Numbered from the stretch's first letter, positions 8,549-17,871 are shown. The stretch is DNA of 48,027 nucleotides from Puniceicoccales bacterium (GCA_031282835.1 JAITCU010000004.1:1-48027), one strand, 5' to 3'. Made by a program: numbers and translations. The notes: a model not told the origin generated them from the letters alone.

Positions 8549-9964
8549 ATGGGTACGGTACACTTTAGGACGCCCCACGGCGAACTTGAGGCATGGGATG
8601 CGGTAAAACTTTCATCGGTGGCAGTCGAATCCCTGCGAACGGACAAGGAAGGGAAGCTGCTGTTGGCGCCAACAGGGACAGACGCTACGAAGACATACAT
8701 AGGTATTAAACTGCAGCGGGTTACCATAGACGTGATTCGCAACGAATTTGGACACAACGCCGTTGCCGCGTTTTTCATTTATATCGGGGGCAGACTTGCC
8801 GGTTTCTTTTGTGTTAGTCCGGAAAAAATTAAAACGAACAATGACCTGCAAAAAATAGCTCAAAATACCATGCAGTTCATATTAGACCATGCGGCAACTG
8901 GGTCCGTAAATACCGTCAGTGGCCTGATGAAAGCCGCGACGAATGCGGCAACGAAGTTAAATGCCATTCTTAAGGATCATAAAATTGAAAAAGATAAAGA
9001 CGATGGATATACGGCGGACGAGATGAACAAGGAATTGGACCAAAAACTTAAAATTGCCATTGCGGATCAAGGAAAAAGTACGAACAAGCCCCACTTCGAA
9101 AAAGCGCGCAAAGAATTAAAAGTTGTGATTCAGCTGCAAGAACAGATCAATGAACTGCGCGCAAGGTACGGAAGCGCTTTGAGCGATGCTGTTAACAAAC
9201 TTCAAGTTCCACTTTTAGAAGCAGCCCAAAAAGTTACAGGCCTCCCAGATGGCCAACTTAATCCTGGAGATTTTACGAGGGAAACATTGACGGGCGATGC
9301 GATCCCAAAGGCGTTCGAGGGGTACAAAACTGAGCAGAATATCGAAAAAAAAGACGGCAAGTTGCAGGTCAAGAAGGGCGATAAGTTTGAAGCGCTCACG
9401 ACTGATCAACAAAAAGCCATGAAAGCCTTTGAGAAACTTATGCAGTTGCACAATCAGGCCAAGGTCCTTGCCGATATCGCTAAATCCGCGCCAGATGGTC
9501 ACAAATCACCGGCCACGAGAATGGAAAGCCTGGCAAGGGACATTACAGCGCTTATGGAAAAGTTCCCAGAAACCGCAGATCCAAACGTGGCCGGAGGAAT
9601 TACAAAAGCAGATATAAAACTCCCGAAAGAAGTTACGAAAAACAATTTAATTCAGGTCCGAAAAGCAATAGAAGCTTTAACCGAAAAATTCAATAAGGCG
9701 GTTCACGTTGATAAGAGTGGGAAATTGGCAAAAGATGTGGGAAAAGTGAAAAAAGGTTCACCACTCGATGGGGTGAATAGGCAAATTAGCGATTTACTTA
9801 GGGAGATCGGCAAGGAAATGAAAAGCATATTCATCGTCGCGGAGGGTCTGAAAAGGGCCCAAAGCAGCAGGGTGCGTCCCCTAGACAATGATGAGTTTAA
9901 CGCACTTGCTGCACGGCTTCAAGAGCTGAAGGGCGAACAGGCAAAGGGTGCTTCCAAGACCTAA
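8549..9964 (+). CDS. Lysine-rich helical protein of unknown function
   Basis: I do not recognise this 471-residue protein. ATG 8549 is preferred over an in-frame TTG at 8531, though neither has a clear ribosome site. Residues about 1-95 are mixed alpha/beta with a hydrophobic stretch (A-A-F-F-I-Y-I-G-G-R-L-A-G-F-F). From about residue 100 the protein is almost entirely helical and charged, rich in K, E, A and Q with L and I at heptad-like spacing, so long coiled coils are likely. It has no signal peptide, no typical membrane helix and few cysteines. It stands alone, with a TTGACT box at about 8513. A structural, adhesin-tail or secreted-effector role is possible, but nothing in the sequence decides it. 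Confidence 0.7.
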   Translation: MGTVHFRTPHGELEAWDAVKLSSVAVESLRTDKEGKLLLAPTGTDATKTYIGIKLQRVTIDVIRNEFGHNAVAAFFIYIGGRLAGFFCVSPEKIKTNNDLQKIAQNTMQFILDHAATGSVNTVSGLMKAATNAATKLNAILKDHKIEKDKDDGYTADEMNKELDQKLKIAIADQGKSTNKPHFEKARKELKVVIQLQEQINELRARYGSALSDAVNKLQVPLLEAAQKVTGLPDGQLNPGDFTRETLTGDAIPKAFEGYKTEQNIEKKDGKLQVKKGDKFEALTTDQQKAMKAFEKLMQLHNQAKVLADIAKSAPDGHKSPATRMESLARDITALMEKFPETADPNVAGGITKADIKLPKEVTKNNLIQVRKAIEALTEKFNKAVHVDKSGKLAKDVGKVKKGSPLDGVNRQISDLLREIGKEMKSIFIVAEGLKRAQSSRVRPLDNDEFNALAARLQELKGEQAKGASKT

Positions 9965-10164
9965 TTCGCGCGCACTGCGAAGCGCTTTACTTGGCCACGT
10001 TGGTGGCGCTAAGCTAGACGCCACGTTTGCACGCCAAAGCCCCGTTACGCCTAACGGGACGCGCTACCCACAAGGGGTTGCCACTCCGCCTTTGCCAGCG
10101 TCCGGACACCGGGCTCAGCCGATGGAGCGTGCGAATTTTTAAAAAATTTTTACCATTGTGCATA
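9965..10164. other. Intergenic stretch with one short inverted repeat
   Basis: No gene is visible. CCCGTTA (10041-10047) and TAACGGG (10052-10058) form a 7-bp stem with a 4-nt loop. No T-run follows on either strand, so it is not a convincing terminator. Confidence 0.5.
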
Positions 10165-10232
10165 TTTTGCCTTGACTTCCATGCAGAAATTCCTATTTAA
10201 GCACACAGTTCTTTGACATTTTTCTAACACTT
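10165..10232 (-). repeat. Third copy of the SKNC module, upstream of copy D
   Basis: On the minus strand this reads F-P-S-V-R-K-M-S-K-N-C-V-L-K and TAG (10195-10193). The plus strand near 32535-32574 reads F-T-S-F-R-N-M-S-K-N-C-V-F-F and TAG. The sequence after the stop, including GGAAGTCAAG, is shared too. On the opposite strand the same bases give TTGACT (10172), a 16-bp spacer and TATTTA, followed by GTTCTTTGACAT (10208-10219), which resembles a boxA antiterminator. Which reading matters cannot be told from two or three copies. Confidence 0.45.
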
Positions 10233-10302
10233 GGGAAAACGCCGCAGTTTTCGCCGGGATCCTTTGCAAAGGTGACAAAAATTTACCAAAATTACAAAAC
10301 GG

Positions 10303-10353
10303 TTGACAAACGTCTGTCTCCCAGCAATATAGTCTGCGAATCCTCGAGAATTC
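10303..10353 (+). promoter_or_regulatory. Family promoter and dyad, copy D
   Basis: TTGACA (10303-10308), a 19-bp spacer, TATAGT (10328-10333) and the imperfect dyad GAATCCTCGAGAATTC (10338-10353) precede the ATG at 10371. The 60 bp upstream of TTGACA also resemble those of copies B and E. Confidence 0.7.
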
Positions 10354-10370
10354 ACAAGTGAAGGTTTAAT

Positions 10371-10660
10371 ATGAAAAACGCCACCGATACCACCATACGC
10401 ACAAGAGATATCTTTAATGATACTTGGAAACTGCAAATGTTTCCAAGCACAGAACTGCCACCCGGCCTCAAACTGGAACCCTCGTTTTTACGAGAATTTC
10501 CCGCGTTTTTAGAACGGGCCAGCCCGTTATCAGCTGCGAAAGCCATTTGGGGGATGCCTCCCATAAATAAAAAAAACAAGCTCATTTATCCGAGCGGAAA
10601 ATCCATGGAAATTAGTAAAAAATCAGTGGCGGACTATTATTTCAGCAAAGGTGATATAAA
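10371..10660 (+). pseudogene. Dispersed small-ORF family, copy D (no early stop)
   Basis: The frame starts M-K-N-A-T-D-T and keeps the whole family core: D-I-F-N-D-T-W-K-L, F-L-R-E-F-P-A-F-L-E-R-A-S-P-L and A-A-K-A-I-W. It lacks the stop found in copies B and E and runs on through the second conserved block (V-A-D-Y-Y, about 10626-10640). It then continues antisense across the 3' end of pheT to 11444. The antisense part is surely not meaningful, so only the family-related part is listed. Either this copy shows the original longer gene, or its stop was lost. The function is unknown. Confidence 0.4.
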
Positions 10661-10703
10661 CTTGAAAATCACATGCCTCACAATACGGTGGCGAAACGAG
10701 GCC

Positions 10704-13145
10704 TTAATTCGCGCGTACAACGAAACTCTTTATCTGCGCCACACGGGTAACAATTTCAGAAAAAATACCCTGAATTTCTTCCTCGCCGATCGTACCATCG
10801 GCGCGTTCCAAGCCAAACCGGAGGCCAATGCTTTTCTTCGCCTCTGGAACTCCACTGCCTTTGTACACATCGAAAATCCACAAATCCGCCAGGCGTACGG
10901 CAACCGGAAGGGACTTCTGAATGCATTTTTCAACGGAGAGGCGGGCCGTTTCCGCGGGCAGGGATTTGTCGACAATCACCGCCAAATCGCGAATCACGGA
11001 GGGAAACGTGCCAAATTGTTTGAAACCACAGGGTTGGGTCTTGCGGTTGGCAAACTCTGGCAAAATCAGCCACTCCCCAGCCCAAACGGACTCCGAAATT
11101 CCAAGATCCGCCACCCGGCGCACGTCCAACAGACCACAATGGAAAGCATAGGGGAACCCGGGCAACATGCCAAATCGACCACAATGGCCCCTTTGCCACA
11201 AGGGCATTTCCACGGGAAAAAACTGGGAGTTTTTGGGTATAATCCGCGCCAGAGACGCGACCTTTTCTCCAATCGCCTTCATGGAGTAAAAATTTGGCGC
11301 CGGGTGGCTATCCCAACTGGTTTGCGCCGGTTCCCCCAACTGCAACCAGGCGACGGCCAACGCCTCGTATGTTTGCCCGCCATCGGGAACGTCCCATACG
11401 CGGCCGATTTCGAAAAGTTTGTTGGATGCGTTGCCGTTGCGTAAGTTGTGGCCGAGTGATTCCAGCAACCCGGGCAACAGGCTGAAACGCAGATGCGACT
11501 GGTCCTGGTTCAGGGGATTTTTCAGCGCCAAGCCTTGTATTTGCTCTTTTGTACCCCATTTTTCCAATTCTCTGCCACTGCGCGTGGAATAGTTATAGCA
11601 TTCACAAAAGCCGAGGGATGTGAGTAGGTCCGCCATCGCCAGCTGCAGGCAAAAACTTCCATCATCCTCCCGGGTAACGGCTTCCATGCGAACCGGTTGA
11701 TGTCCAAGCCTTTCGACACCGTGAAAACGAATGAATTCTTCAACCAGATCGATGGACGAGGTAACATCCCTAGCTCGGAAGGAGGGAACGGTTACCGACC
11801 ACTGCCCCTTGTCCCTTTGAATACCGAAGTATAGCCGGCGGAGTGCATTTTCAATCGTATCATCTGGAACTAGCGTGCCAAATTTTTCACGTACGAAATC
11901 GCCGGTAAGCGAAATCTGTGGGCCCATAAAGGAGTATTCGGGGTTGCAGACGAGGACCGGTTCCGAGTCCGCAACACCACCGCAAAGTTCCGTAATCATA
12001 GAAACCGCCTGCCGTGCGGCGGGAAGGGCTCGCAGGGGATCCGTTCCCCGAGCGAAGCGTTGGGAGGCATCCGAATGAATGCCCAATTTCCTTGCCGTTC
12101 GCTGGATGGATTGGGAATCGAACGTGGCACTTTCGATAATGAGGTCCACGGACTGGTCGTCTACTTCGGCATCCACGCTACCCATAATGCCCGCGATTAC
12201 CAGCGCGCGCTCGTCATCGGCGATGACCAGGGCATCCTCATCCAGCGTATAAGTTTTGTGATTTAGCGCGGTTATCTGCTCTCCTGGAAACGCCCGGCGA
12301 ATATGCAACCGGTGGCCACGAATTTTGCCGGAATCGAAGGCGTGAAGCGGTTGGCCGGAGTCCATGAGGATCCAATTGGTGATATCGACGACATTGTTGA
12401 CGGATCGTAAGCCAATGTGCTCCAAATCCTTTCGCAACCAATCGGGGCTTTTATCGACTTTCACCCCGCGAATGGCCCATGCGATAAATTGGTGGCAGTC
12501 ATTGCTTTCCAGGCTCAACTGCCGCAAAAGCGAATTTTCCGTGGTTTCCGTTGGCCGCCTCTCCTCGTATTCCACGGCCAATGGCAGGTCAAAACGGGCG
12601 GCAAGTTCCCGGGCGATGCCCAGATGACTCATGCAATCCCCCCGATTGGCTGTAATTTCCAACTCCAAAACCGTATCACCAAAATCTGGGAATAGCGCGT
12701 GTAGAGGTGTGCCAAGGGGGGCATCCTTTCCCAAAATGAGCAGGCCTCCGTTGGCGTCGGAGAGTCCCAATTCGCCTCCGCTGCACATCATTCCATCCGA
12801 CCGTATCCCGCGAAAATCCGTTGATTGAATCTTCGTTCCGTCTGGCATGACGCACCCGGGAAGGGCCACCGGCACATGATCACCGGATTGGAAATTTGTC
12901 GCGCCGCAAACAATTTGCCGCGGCTGATCCTCGCCCGCGTCTACCTGGCAAATGCGCAATCGCTCGGCGCGCGGGTGTTTTTCGAAGGAAATCACCTTTC
13001 CAGTAACCAGTAACTGTTGCGGGATCCCCATGAAATTCTTGGACTCCACACCAATTCCTAGGCTTACCAGCGCATCGCAAATTTCACCTACTTCCATGTC
13101 CAATTTCGGCAACCATCGGCGCAACCATCGCAAACTTACCCTCAT
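10704..13145 (-). CDS. pheT: Phenylalanine-tRNA ligase beta subunit
   Basis: PheT pairs with PheS to charge tRNA-Phe. The ATG at 13145 gives the usual family start M-R-V-S-L-R-W-L; the frame is open 12 codons further to a TTG at 13181. The 813-residue product contains the N-terminal tRNA-binding OB domain, B3/B4 editing core, B5 domain and a C-terminal FDX-ACB domain (R-D-L-A-V-I-V-D and the late R-A-D-G-T-I-x-E-E-E-I). E. coli PheT has 795 residues. pheS is not adjacent, which is unusual because the two are often one operon. The gene is convergent with the copy D reading frame. Confidence 0.95.
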   Translation of the reverse strand: MRVSLRWLRRWLPKLDMEVGEICDALVSLGIGVESKNFMGIPQQLLVTGKVISFEKHPRAERLRICQVDAGEDQPRQIVCGATNFQSGDHVPVALPGCVMPDGTKIQSTDFRGIRSDGMMCSGGELGLSDANGGLLILGKDAPLGTPLHALFPDFGDTVLELEITANRGDCMSHLGIARELAARFDLPLAVEYEERRPTETTENSLLRQLSLESNDCHQFIAWAIRGVKVDKSPDWLRKDLEHIGLRSVNNVVDITNWILMDSGQPLHAFDSGKIRGHRLHIRRAFPGEQITALNHKTYTLDEDALVIADDERALVIAGIMGSVDAEVDDQSVDLIIESATFDSQSIQRTARKLGIHSDASQRFARGTDPLRALPAARQAVSMITELCGGVADSEPVLVCNPEYSFMGPQISLTGDFVREKFGTLVPDDTIENALRRLYFGIQRDKGQWSVTVPSFRARDVTSSIDLVEEFIRFHGVERLGHQPVRMEAVTREDDGSFCLQLAMADLLTSLGFCECYNYSTRSGRELEKWGTKEQIQGLALKNPLNQDQSHLRFSLLPGLLESLGHNLRNGNASNKLFEIGRVWDVPDGGQTYEALAVAWLQLGEPAQTSWDSHPAPNFYSMKAIGEKVASLARIIPKNSQFFPVEMPLWQRGHCGRFGMLPGFPYAFHCGLLDVRRVADLGISESVWAGEWLILPEFANRKTQPCGFKQFGTFPSVIRDLAVIVDKSLPAETARLSVEKCIQKSLPVAVRLADLWIFDVYKGSGVPEAKKSIGLRFGLERADGTIGEEEIQGIFSEIVTRVAQIKSFVVRAN

Positions 13146-13269
13146 TGCCTCCATTGCTGTGAATACGCCGATGCGCTTCAATGACTATTTTGGAGCACAG
13201 TGCCTACGTGGCAAAAGGAGGCGAGGGGCTGCTGGAAAGACTCCCGTCTTTGGTATCCTTTAATGGGGT

Positions 13270-14188
13270 GGAAAAGTTTTCGTTAAAAGTGACAGCAATT
13301 GTTCCAAGGAATAGTCATGGTCATGTGGTTGAAGTTCAAGCTCGAAATAGTGACCAACTTGTGCGATTATCAGCAAAACGCTGTCAGTGAATCTTCTCGG
13401 CCAAACCTTAAAATGGGCCTAATAATGCTCTATTGGGTTCAATTCAGGCGAATATGGTGGCAAGAAAAGAATTTCGCATTTATATCGTTTGGCGATTGCT
13501 CTCATTTCGTCTTTTTTATGAAATCGAGCGTTGGCCATTATGAGTGTATCGTCAGCAGAAAGCATGGGATACAACTTGTTCTCAAGCCGGCAATTAAATA
13601 GACCCCAATTGCAGCTCCCGCAAAAGCTATTTAATGCTATCATTTGCCTGTCTTTCATGGCGCCAATAATATTCACGTGTTTGTGCTGATGGACAGCTGG
13701 CACTTTTTCAACACGAACTGCTCCTCGTTTCACCTATAAGCGATAAGCGACACCTTGTTAAATGCTTTTGTATTCCGCTTTCGTCAATGTATACGCGCTT
13801 TTCGGGTAGAATTTCTTTTTCGGCGGCAGAAAATTCTTCTTGTTTTTTCGGGTCAGCGGCATCGCACCGAAAACTTTTTTTTTAAGCCTATAATCAAATT
13901 TTTTATACCAATATTGTATGCCCGTCCGATTGGTACCAAAATGTGCGACAACATCGCTTTGCCGAGAATTCGGATGAGTCTCGATAAATGCATTAAACGC
14001 TTCCTCTATTACCCTTGGTTTTACCTCTGGATTTTTTTATTCCTGCAATGTCCTACCGCTAAAAAGCGCATATGCTAATTCCGAATGGATTGGCTCGGTA
14101 TCAGTAGCTCTTTGCTAATCTCCGCATGCGGTTTCCCCATCAGGACTTTCCGCACCGCTAAATCTTTCATATCCTGACTGTACTTCAT
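13270..14188 (-). pseudogene. IS630-family transposase remnant
   Basis: The minus strand starts at ATG 14188 with M-K-Y-S-Q-D-M, a helix-turn-helix N-terminus of IS630 type. A stop follows after about 37 codons. The similarity resumes in other frames as an HTH-like stretch (H-F-G-T-N-R-T-G-I-Q-Y-W-Y) and then, at 13733-13419, the C-terminal DDE part with LPPYSPELNPIEHY. At least three frame changes and several stops break the gene. In addition the usual M-D-N-A motif reads M-A-N-A, so a catalytic aspartate is lost. Terminal inverted repeats could not be identified. The element separates pheT from the deubiquitinase gene. Confidence 0.8.
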
Positions 14189-14251
14189 AGACGCATGGAA
14201 CTAAGCTTAAATTATTGGGTGGCAAGAAAAGAAATCCAGCGCATTAAAAAT

Positions 14252-15889
14252 TCATGCGGCTTTACTGTGTTCAGAATTATCTGGCGCTCGCTGATACATA
14301 ACGTACATACATGTATTGCTAGTTACACCACTCACGGGAACTGAAATTTCTGAAACACTTGCATCGCTGACATGGTGCCACCCGGTGTTAGATCTTACAT
14401 TCGCCACATAATGCCCGCCATTCAAAGTTGAACCCAGGTGTTCCACCCAAGCTATGAGAATATATTTTTTACCGCCGAATTCGATTTCTTGGGGGAGTGC
14501 AATTGCACTATTATCTTTGTAGTATAATCCGAATTCAACATTGGCATGCCTTATAAATGAAAACGTTAGATATGCCCCAAGGTCTTTTATGGCGTAGTCG
14601 CAGCTGTAAAGGCACATATCGCCACATCCGCAACACCACCACCGTATATCATCAGCTGGTGTCGTGTTGAACTGGCGACAACGCTGCGATAAAGATTCGT
14701 CCAGGGAAGAGGTTATTTGAACCGATATACCCGGGGAAAGTGGTTCACATAGCGTATCACGATATCCACAAGTGGAACAGGTACATTTTTTAGTAAAACT
14801 ACATCCAAAAAAGTAATTTGGGGAAACTAACGTCCCATCCTTCTTCCACGCACAATAGTTGCGCCTCAGCAGGAACTCATCATTTTTGCAAATGCCCGCC
14901 CATATCAATAATGCCAATTCAATCTCTGTAATTACCCCATTTCGAAAGGCATTTTCAACACTTTGATTTGCATATTCGCGTTGCATACTGTCAATTGCAA
15001 GACCCTCCAATATCGAAGTTAAGCACTCAAATGAATCATGCTGTCCGTAACCAGCGAAAACGGGGTTTTCCTCGGCGAGCAACTCTTTGAAACTTCGCAG
15101 AGCTTCCCTTGGACACGGAGTTCCGGCGGACATGTGGTCGAAGATTCTTTTCAGACATTCGCGAAACGCGCCACCTGGTGAATTTCGCGGGAAAACCTTG
15201 CATAATGCGAAAAATAGCCACCGAAAACCAATGTGAAAGTATGCAAGCTGCAGAGCCGCATTCATGTAGCACGTATTGCCGATGTTTGCGAGTCCGATTG
15301 GCGGATCGGAAAGATGCGAGCTCGTTTGGAACACTTCATCTACTGTTTTTTGCGCCCATTGGTAAGTATATTTCGCCATGGAATCCTTTTGCGAATGGAA
15401 TGGGATCGGATCAGTTTTTGGTAGAGGTTCTGGAGTTGGATCGGTTTTGGGTAGAGGTTCTGGAGTTGGATCGGTTTTAGGTAGAGGTTCTGAAGTTGGA
15501 TCGGTTTTGGGTAAAGGTTCGGGAGTTTGATCAGTTTTAATCCGAAGTCCCTGGTTAAGTTCCGACGAAGATTCCTGATTTCGCCGTGACAATGAGCGAG
15601 AAAACCACCAAATAATCCCACTAATGGCGATGGGCATTTTATTTTTTCTGTCAATGATAATACGAGCCACAACCAGCACGACACCGAAAGGGGGACAAAT
15701 AAAGCACAATACGAGCACGATTACATCCTTCCACCAGTCTGGACTGAATCTTTTGGTATCCACTTGCATCGAAGTTATACGCGCTTCCGCTGACGAAGAT
15801 TTCGTTACAGCAGGAAATTGTAATTGCGTGGAAACTGGATCCCAGCCGACCATGATCGGCGTTATGCGATCTAGCGGAAATATTGTCAC
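14252..15889 (-). CDS. Ubiquitin-specific protease (USP/UBP, peptidase C19)
   Basis: This protein should remove ubiquitin from host proteins, a function with no bacterial substrate. The catalytic cysteine box GLANIGNTCYMNAALQ lies at 199-214 (nucleophile C207), the Q-H-D-S-F-E-C-L block at 283-290, and the histidine box GGHYVANV at 491-498 (H493), followed by W-H-H-V-S-D with D509 as the likely third residue. Cysteine pairs at C369/C371/C374 and C419/C420/C422/C426 resemble the zinc-binding finger of eukaryotic USPs. Residues about 53-79 form a hydrophobic segment, and 121-160 are four proline-rich decapeptides. The start is GTG 15889 or ATG 15853. It lies 71 bp downstream of rnpA on the same strand. 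It was probably acquired from a eukaryote. All catalytic positions are present, so it is likely active and delivered to the host by an unknown route. Confidence 0.92.
   Translation of the reverse strand: MTIFPLDRITPIMVGWDPVSTQLQFPAVTKSSSAEARITSMQVDTKRFSPDWWKDVIVLVLCFICPPFGVVLVVARIIIDRKNKMPIAISGIIWWFSRSLSRRNQESSSELNQGLRIKTDQTPEPLPKTDPTSEPLPKTDPTPEPLPKTDPTPEPLPKTDPIPFHSQKDSMAKYTYQWAQKTVDEVFQTSSHLSDPPIGLANIGNTCYMNAALQLAYFHIGFRWLFFALCKVFPRNSPGGAFRECLKRIFDHMSAGTPCPREALRSFKELLAEENPVFAGYGQHDSFECLTSILEGLAIDSMQREYANQSVENAFRNGVITEIELALLIWAGICKNDEFLLRRNYCAWKKDGTLVSPNYFFGCSFTKKCTCSTCGYRDTLCEPLSPGISVQITSSLDESLSQRCRQFNTTPADDIRWWCCGCGDMCLYSCDYAIKDLGAYLTFSFIRHANVEFGLYYKDNSAIALPQEIEFGGKKYILIAWVEHLGSTLNGGHYVANVRSNTGWHHVSDASVSEISVPVSGVTSNTCMYVMYQRAPDNSEHSKAA
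15421..15540 (-). repeat. Four 30-bp tandem units coding for the proline-rich linker
   Basis: Units at 15421-15450, 15451-15480, 15481-15510 and 15511-15540 encode T-P-E-P-L-P-K-T-D-P-type decapeptides in the deubiquitinase. The near-identity of the units suggests slippage and length variation. Confidence 0.9.
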
Positions 15890-15960
15890 TACAATATTTA
15901 CCGCAAAAATTAATGAAAATTTACAACGGTGAGGTATGGATCTTGTACAGATGTAGACAC

Positions 15961-16314
15961 TTAACTTCGTGACATTTTAAGCATCTTCCGCGCCAAAGGG
16001 TGCTGCAAACTTTCCAATGCCATGCCCTGGGACGAAGGCAAAAGGACCACCATCCAATCGGAATCATGGGACAATTGCCATTGAATGTGCCGGAAAAGTT
16101 CTCGCACCGCACGTCTCAAGGCGTTACGGCGAATAGCACCACCGGTTTTTCGGGAAGTGACAACGGCCAACCGAGGCCGACCTCCTGGCGCACCACCAGC
16201 CTTTTGCACGACAAAAAAACCCACACCGCGGCTTCTTGCTTTGGATGCACGAAACAGCGAAAAGTCCCGACTGGACCGTATGCGTTGGGTCCACAAAAAG
16301 CGTTCGTCGGTCAC
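15961..16314 (-). CDS. rnpA: Ribonuclease P protein component
   Basis: RnpA is the protein cofactor of RNase P, which trims the 5' leader of tRNA precursors. The 117-residue product has the family RNR-type signature around A-I-R-R-N-A-L-R-R-A-V-R-E (about residues 80-92 region) and the usual length. The start is GTG at 16314, 9 bp after the rpmH stop, the standard rpmH-rnpA arrangement. The usual downstream partners (yidD, yidC) are replaced here by the deubiquitinase gene. Confidence 0.92.
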   Translation of the reverse strand: MTDERFLWTQRIRSSRDFSLFRASKARSRGVGFFVVQKAGGAPGGRPRLAVVTSRKTGGAIRRNALRRAVRELFRHIQWQLSHDSDWMVVLLPSSQGMALESLQHPLARKMLKMSRS

Positions 16315-16323
16315 AGCAAAGTA

Positions 16324-16461
16324 CTAGACGACCGTCAGCCGCTTGCGCCCAATCCGCCGCCGATTGGACAAAATTGCGCGGCCGGCCGCGGTTTGCATGC
16401 GTCGCCGAAAACCACACCTACGCTGGCGCACGATTCGAGACGGATTATAACTCGGCTTCAT
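16324..16461 (-). CDS. rpmH: 50S ribosomal protein L34
   Basis: A 45-residue, strongly basic protein: M-K-P-S-Y-N-P-S-R at the start, [10 protein letters not shown] in the middle and G-R-K-R-L-T-V at the end, the pattern of L34 (K-R-T-Y-Q-P-S, M-x-T-x-x-G-R, G-R-x-R-L-x-V). It is immediately followed by rnpA. The gene is short and easily missed. Confidence 0.93.
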   Translation of the reverse strand: MKPSYNPSRIVRQRRCGFRRRMQTAAGRAILSNRRRIGRKRLTVV

Positions 16462-16587
16462 CTTTCGCTACCAAGCCCGCATTCAATGGCGCGTTTTGCA
16501 AGAAAAAATGTGAGGGCGCACGTGGAAAATTTCACCTTTCCATGCGTTGTCTCGACAAAAAATTTTAGGGCATTATCTGGTTGTTGG

Positions 16588-17871
16588 ATGGACATTTGGA
16601 TCGTACAAGTTGGGGAGCCCATTAGTTTTGCCGATGGCGGGAGTCGTCCTTTCCGCGCTGAAATGTTGACCACCCGCCTGGTCGAACGCGGTCACTCGGT
16701 TACCATCTGGACCTCAACCTTTGACCATTTGCGCAAAACGTTTCGGTTCTGCGACCAGCGGGAAGTTGTTGTAAGTTCCCAACTGCGTTATATCTTTTTA
16801 GAGGCGAAGGCACGTTACCGCAAAAGCCTTTCCTGGGCCAACCGGCAGCATAACCAGCAACTTGCAAATGCCTTTGAGAAGCTGGCCCCCAGGGAACAGC
16901 TTCCGGATTTTGTCCTGTGTACCATTCCCCCGCTGCCCCTCGCCGCCGCTGTTGTTAAATACGCCCACCGGAGGAATGTGCCGCTTATCGCCGATGTGCG
17001 CGATACCTGGCCCACGTCCTTTGTGAAAAATTTACCAGCCGCGCTGCAATGGATGGGACGTTTTTTGCTGCGACACGAATGGCAGCGGGCGAAACAGATC
17101 CTCCACCACGCCGCGGCAATTGTAACCGCATCAAAATATGACTCCAGATGGGCCTTCAAACAAGCGGATCGGCGCCGGCGCCGCTGGGACGTCGTTTTTC
17201 CTCTTGCCTATGAGGATCCTCCCCAAGCGGCATTTGCAAATGATGAAGCGCGGGAGGAGTGCCTTCGCTTCATCGGTGCGGAGGGGAAAAAGGCCATCGT
17301 CACATGCGTGGGTCGCGTGGGCTCCGCCTTTGACTTCCGGCTGGTGACCCAGCTGGCCGAGCACTACCACCGGAATGGCCGCGGGGACATACATTTCGTA
17401 CTAGCAGGGGAGGAACCGGTTTATCGCTTTTGGAAAAAACCCTGCAAAATACCGCCCAATTTGAAAGTCACCGGCTGGCTTGACCAGCAGCGGCTCAACG
17501 CCATTCTTTCGTTGTCGGATATCGGCCTGCTTCCCTATCGATCCATCCACAGCGCCGCGATGCGCAACAAACCATTGGATTTCCTATCCCATGGGACACC
17601 AATGGTTTCCTCATTGTCCGGCGAACTGGCCCAGCTCATCGAAAGGTACCAATTGGGACTCACCTGTCCCGAAGGTGATGTGGCGGCATTTTGCCGGGCG
17701 GTGGACGAACTCGTTGTAGATCCGGGCCTACGGGATCGCATGCGCGCCAATGGCTTGGCGCTTTTTAAGGAACAATTTTCGGCGCGAAAAGTCTATTCGG
17801 GGTTCGTCGATTATTTGGAAGACCTTTATTCCCAATGGGAGAAATCGCGTCCTGTACCTGCGCGTTTATAG
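16588..17871 (+). CDS. Glycosyltransferase family 4 (GT-B fold)
   Basis: The ATG at 16588 gives a 427-residue protein; the frame is open further 5', but that part is antisense to rpmH and rnpA. The N-terminal Rossmann-like half has a glycine-rich acceptor loop (A-D-G-G-S-R) and the D-V-R-D-T-W-P motif seen in WbuB-like sugar transferases. The C-terminal half shows C-V-G-R-V-G, a V-T-G-W-L-D turn, and the S-D-I-G-L-L-P-Y to M-R-N-K-P-L-D-F-L region of the nucleotide-sugar site (E-x7-E-like). It probably builds surface polysaccharide or lipopolysaccharide on the inner face of the cytoplasmic membrane. It is divergent from rpmH and alone, so the acceptor is unknown. Confidence 0.85.
   Translation: MDIWIVQVGEPISFADGGSRPFRAEMLTTRLVERGHSVTIWTSTFDHLRKTFRFCDQREVVVSSQLRYIFLEAKARYRKSLSWANRQHNQQLANAFEKLAPREQLPDFVLCTIPPLPLAAAVVKYAHRRNVPLIADVRDTWPTSFVKNLPAALQWMGRFLLRHEWQRAKQILHHAAAIVTASKYDSRWAFKQADRRRRRWDVVFPLAYEDPPQAAFANDEAREECLRFIGAEGKKAIVTCVGRVGSAFDFRLVTQLAEHYHRNGRGDIHFVLAGEEPVYRFWKKPCKIPPNLKVTGWLDQQRLNAILSLSDIGLLPYRSIHSAAMRNKPLDFLSHGTPMVSSLSGELAQLIERYQLGLTCPEGDVAAFCRAVDELVVDPGLRDRMRANGLALFKEQFSARKVYSGFVDYLEDLYSQWEKSRPVPARL

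Noticed and set aside
10660..11444. Continuation of the copy D reading frame to 11444
   Set aside because: This part is exactly antisense to the conserved FDX-ACB domain of pheT; an open antisense frame is expected by chance in a constrained gene.
13181..13390. 69-codon plus-strand ORF between pheT and the transposase remnant
   Set aside because: It overlaps the pheT start and the IS630 3' part, has no ribosome site and no recognisable features.
15421..15540. CRISPR-like repeat array
   Set aside because: The 30-bp units are directly adjacent without spacers and stay in frame inside the deubiquitinase gene.
16000..16587. N-terminal extension of the glycosyltransferase frame
   Set aside because: It lies antisense over rnpA and rpmH and has no glycosyltransferase similarity; the gene starts at 16588.
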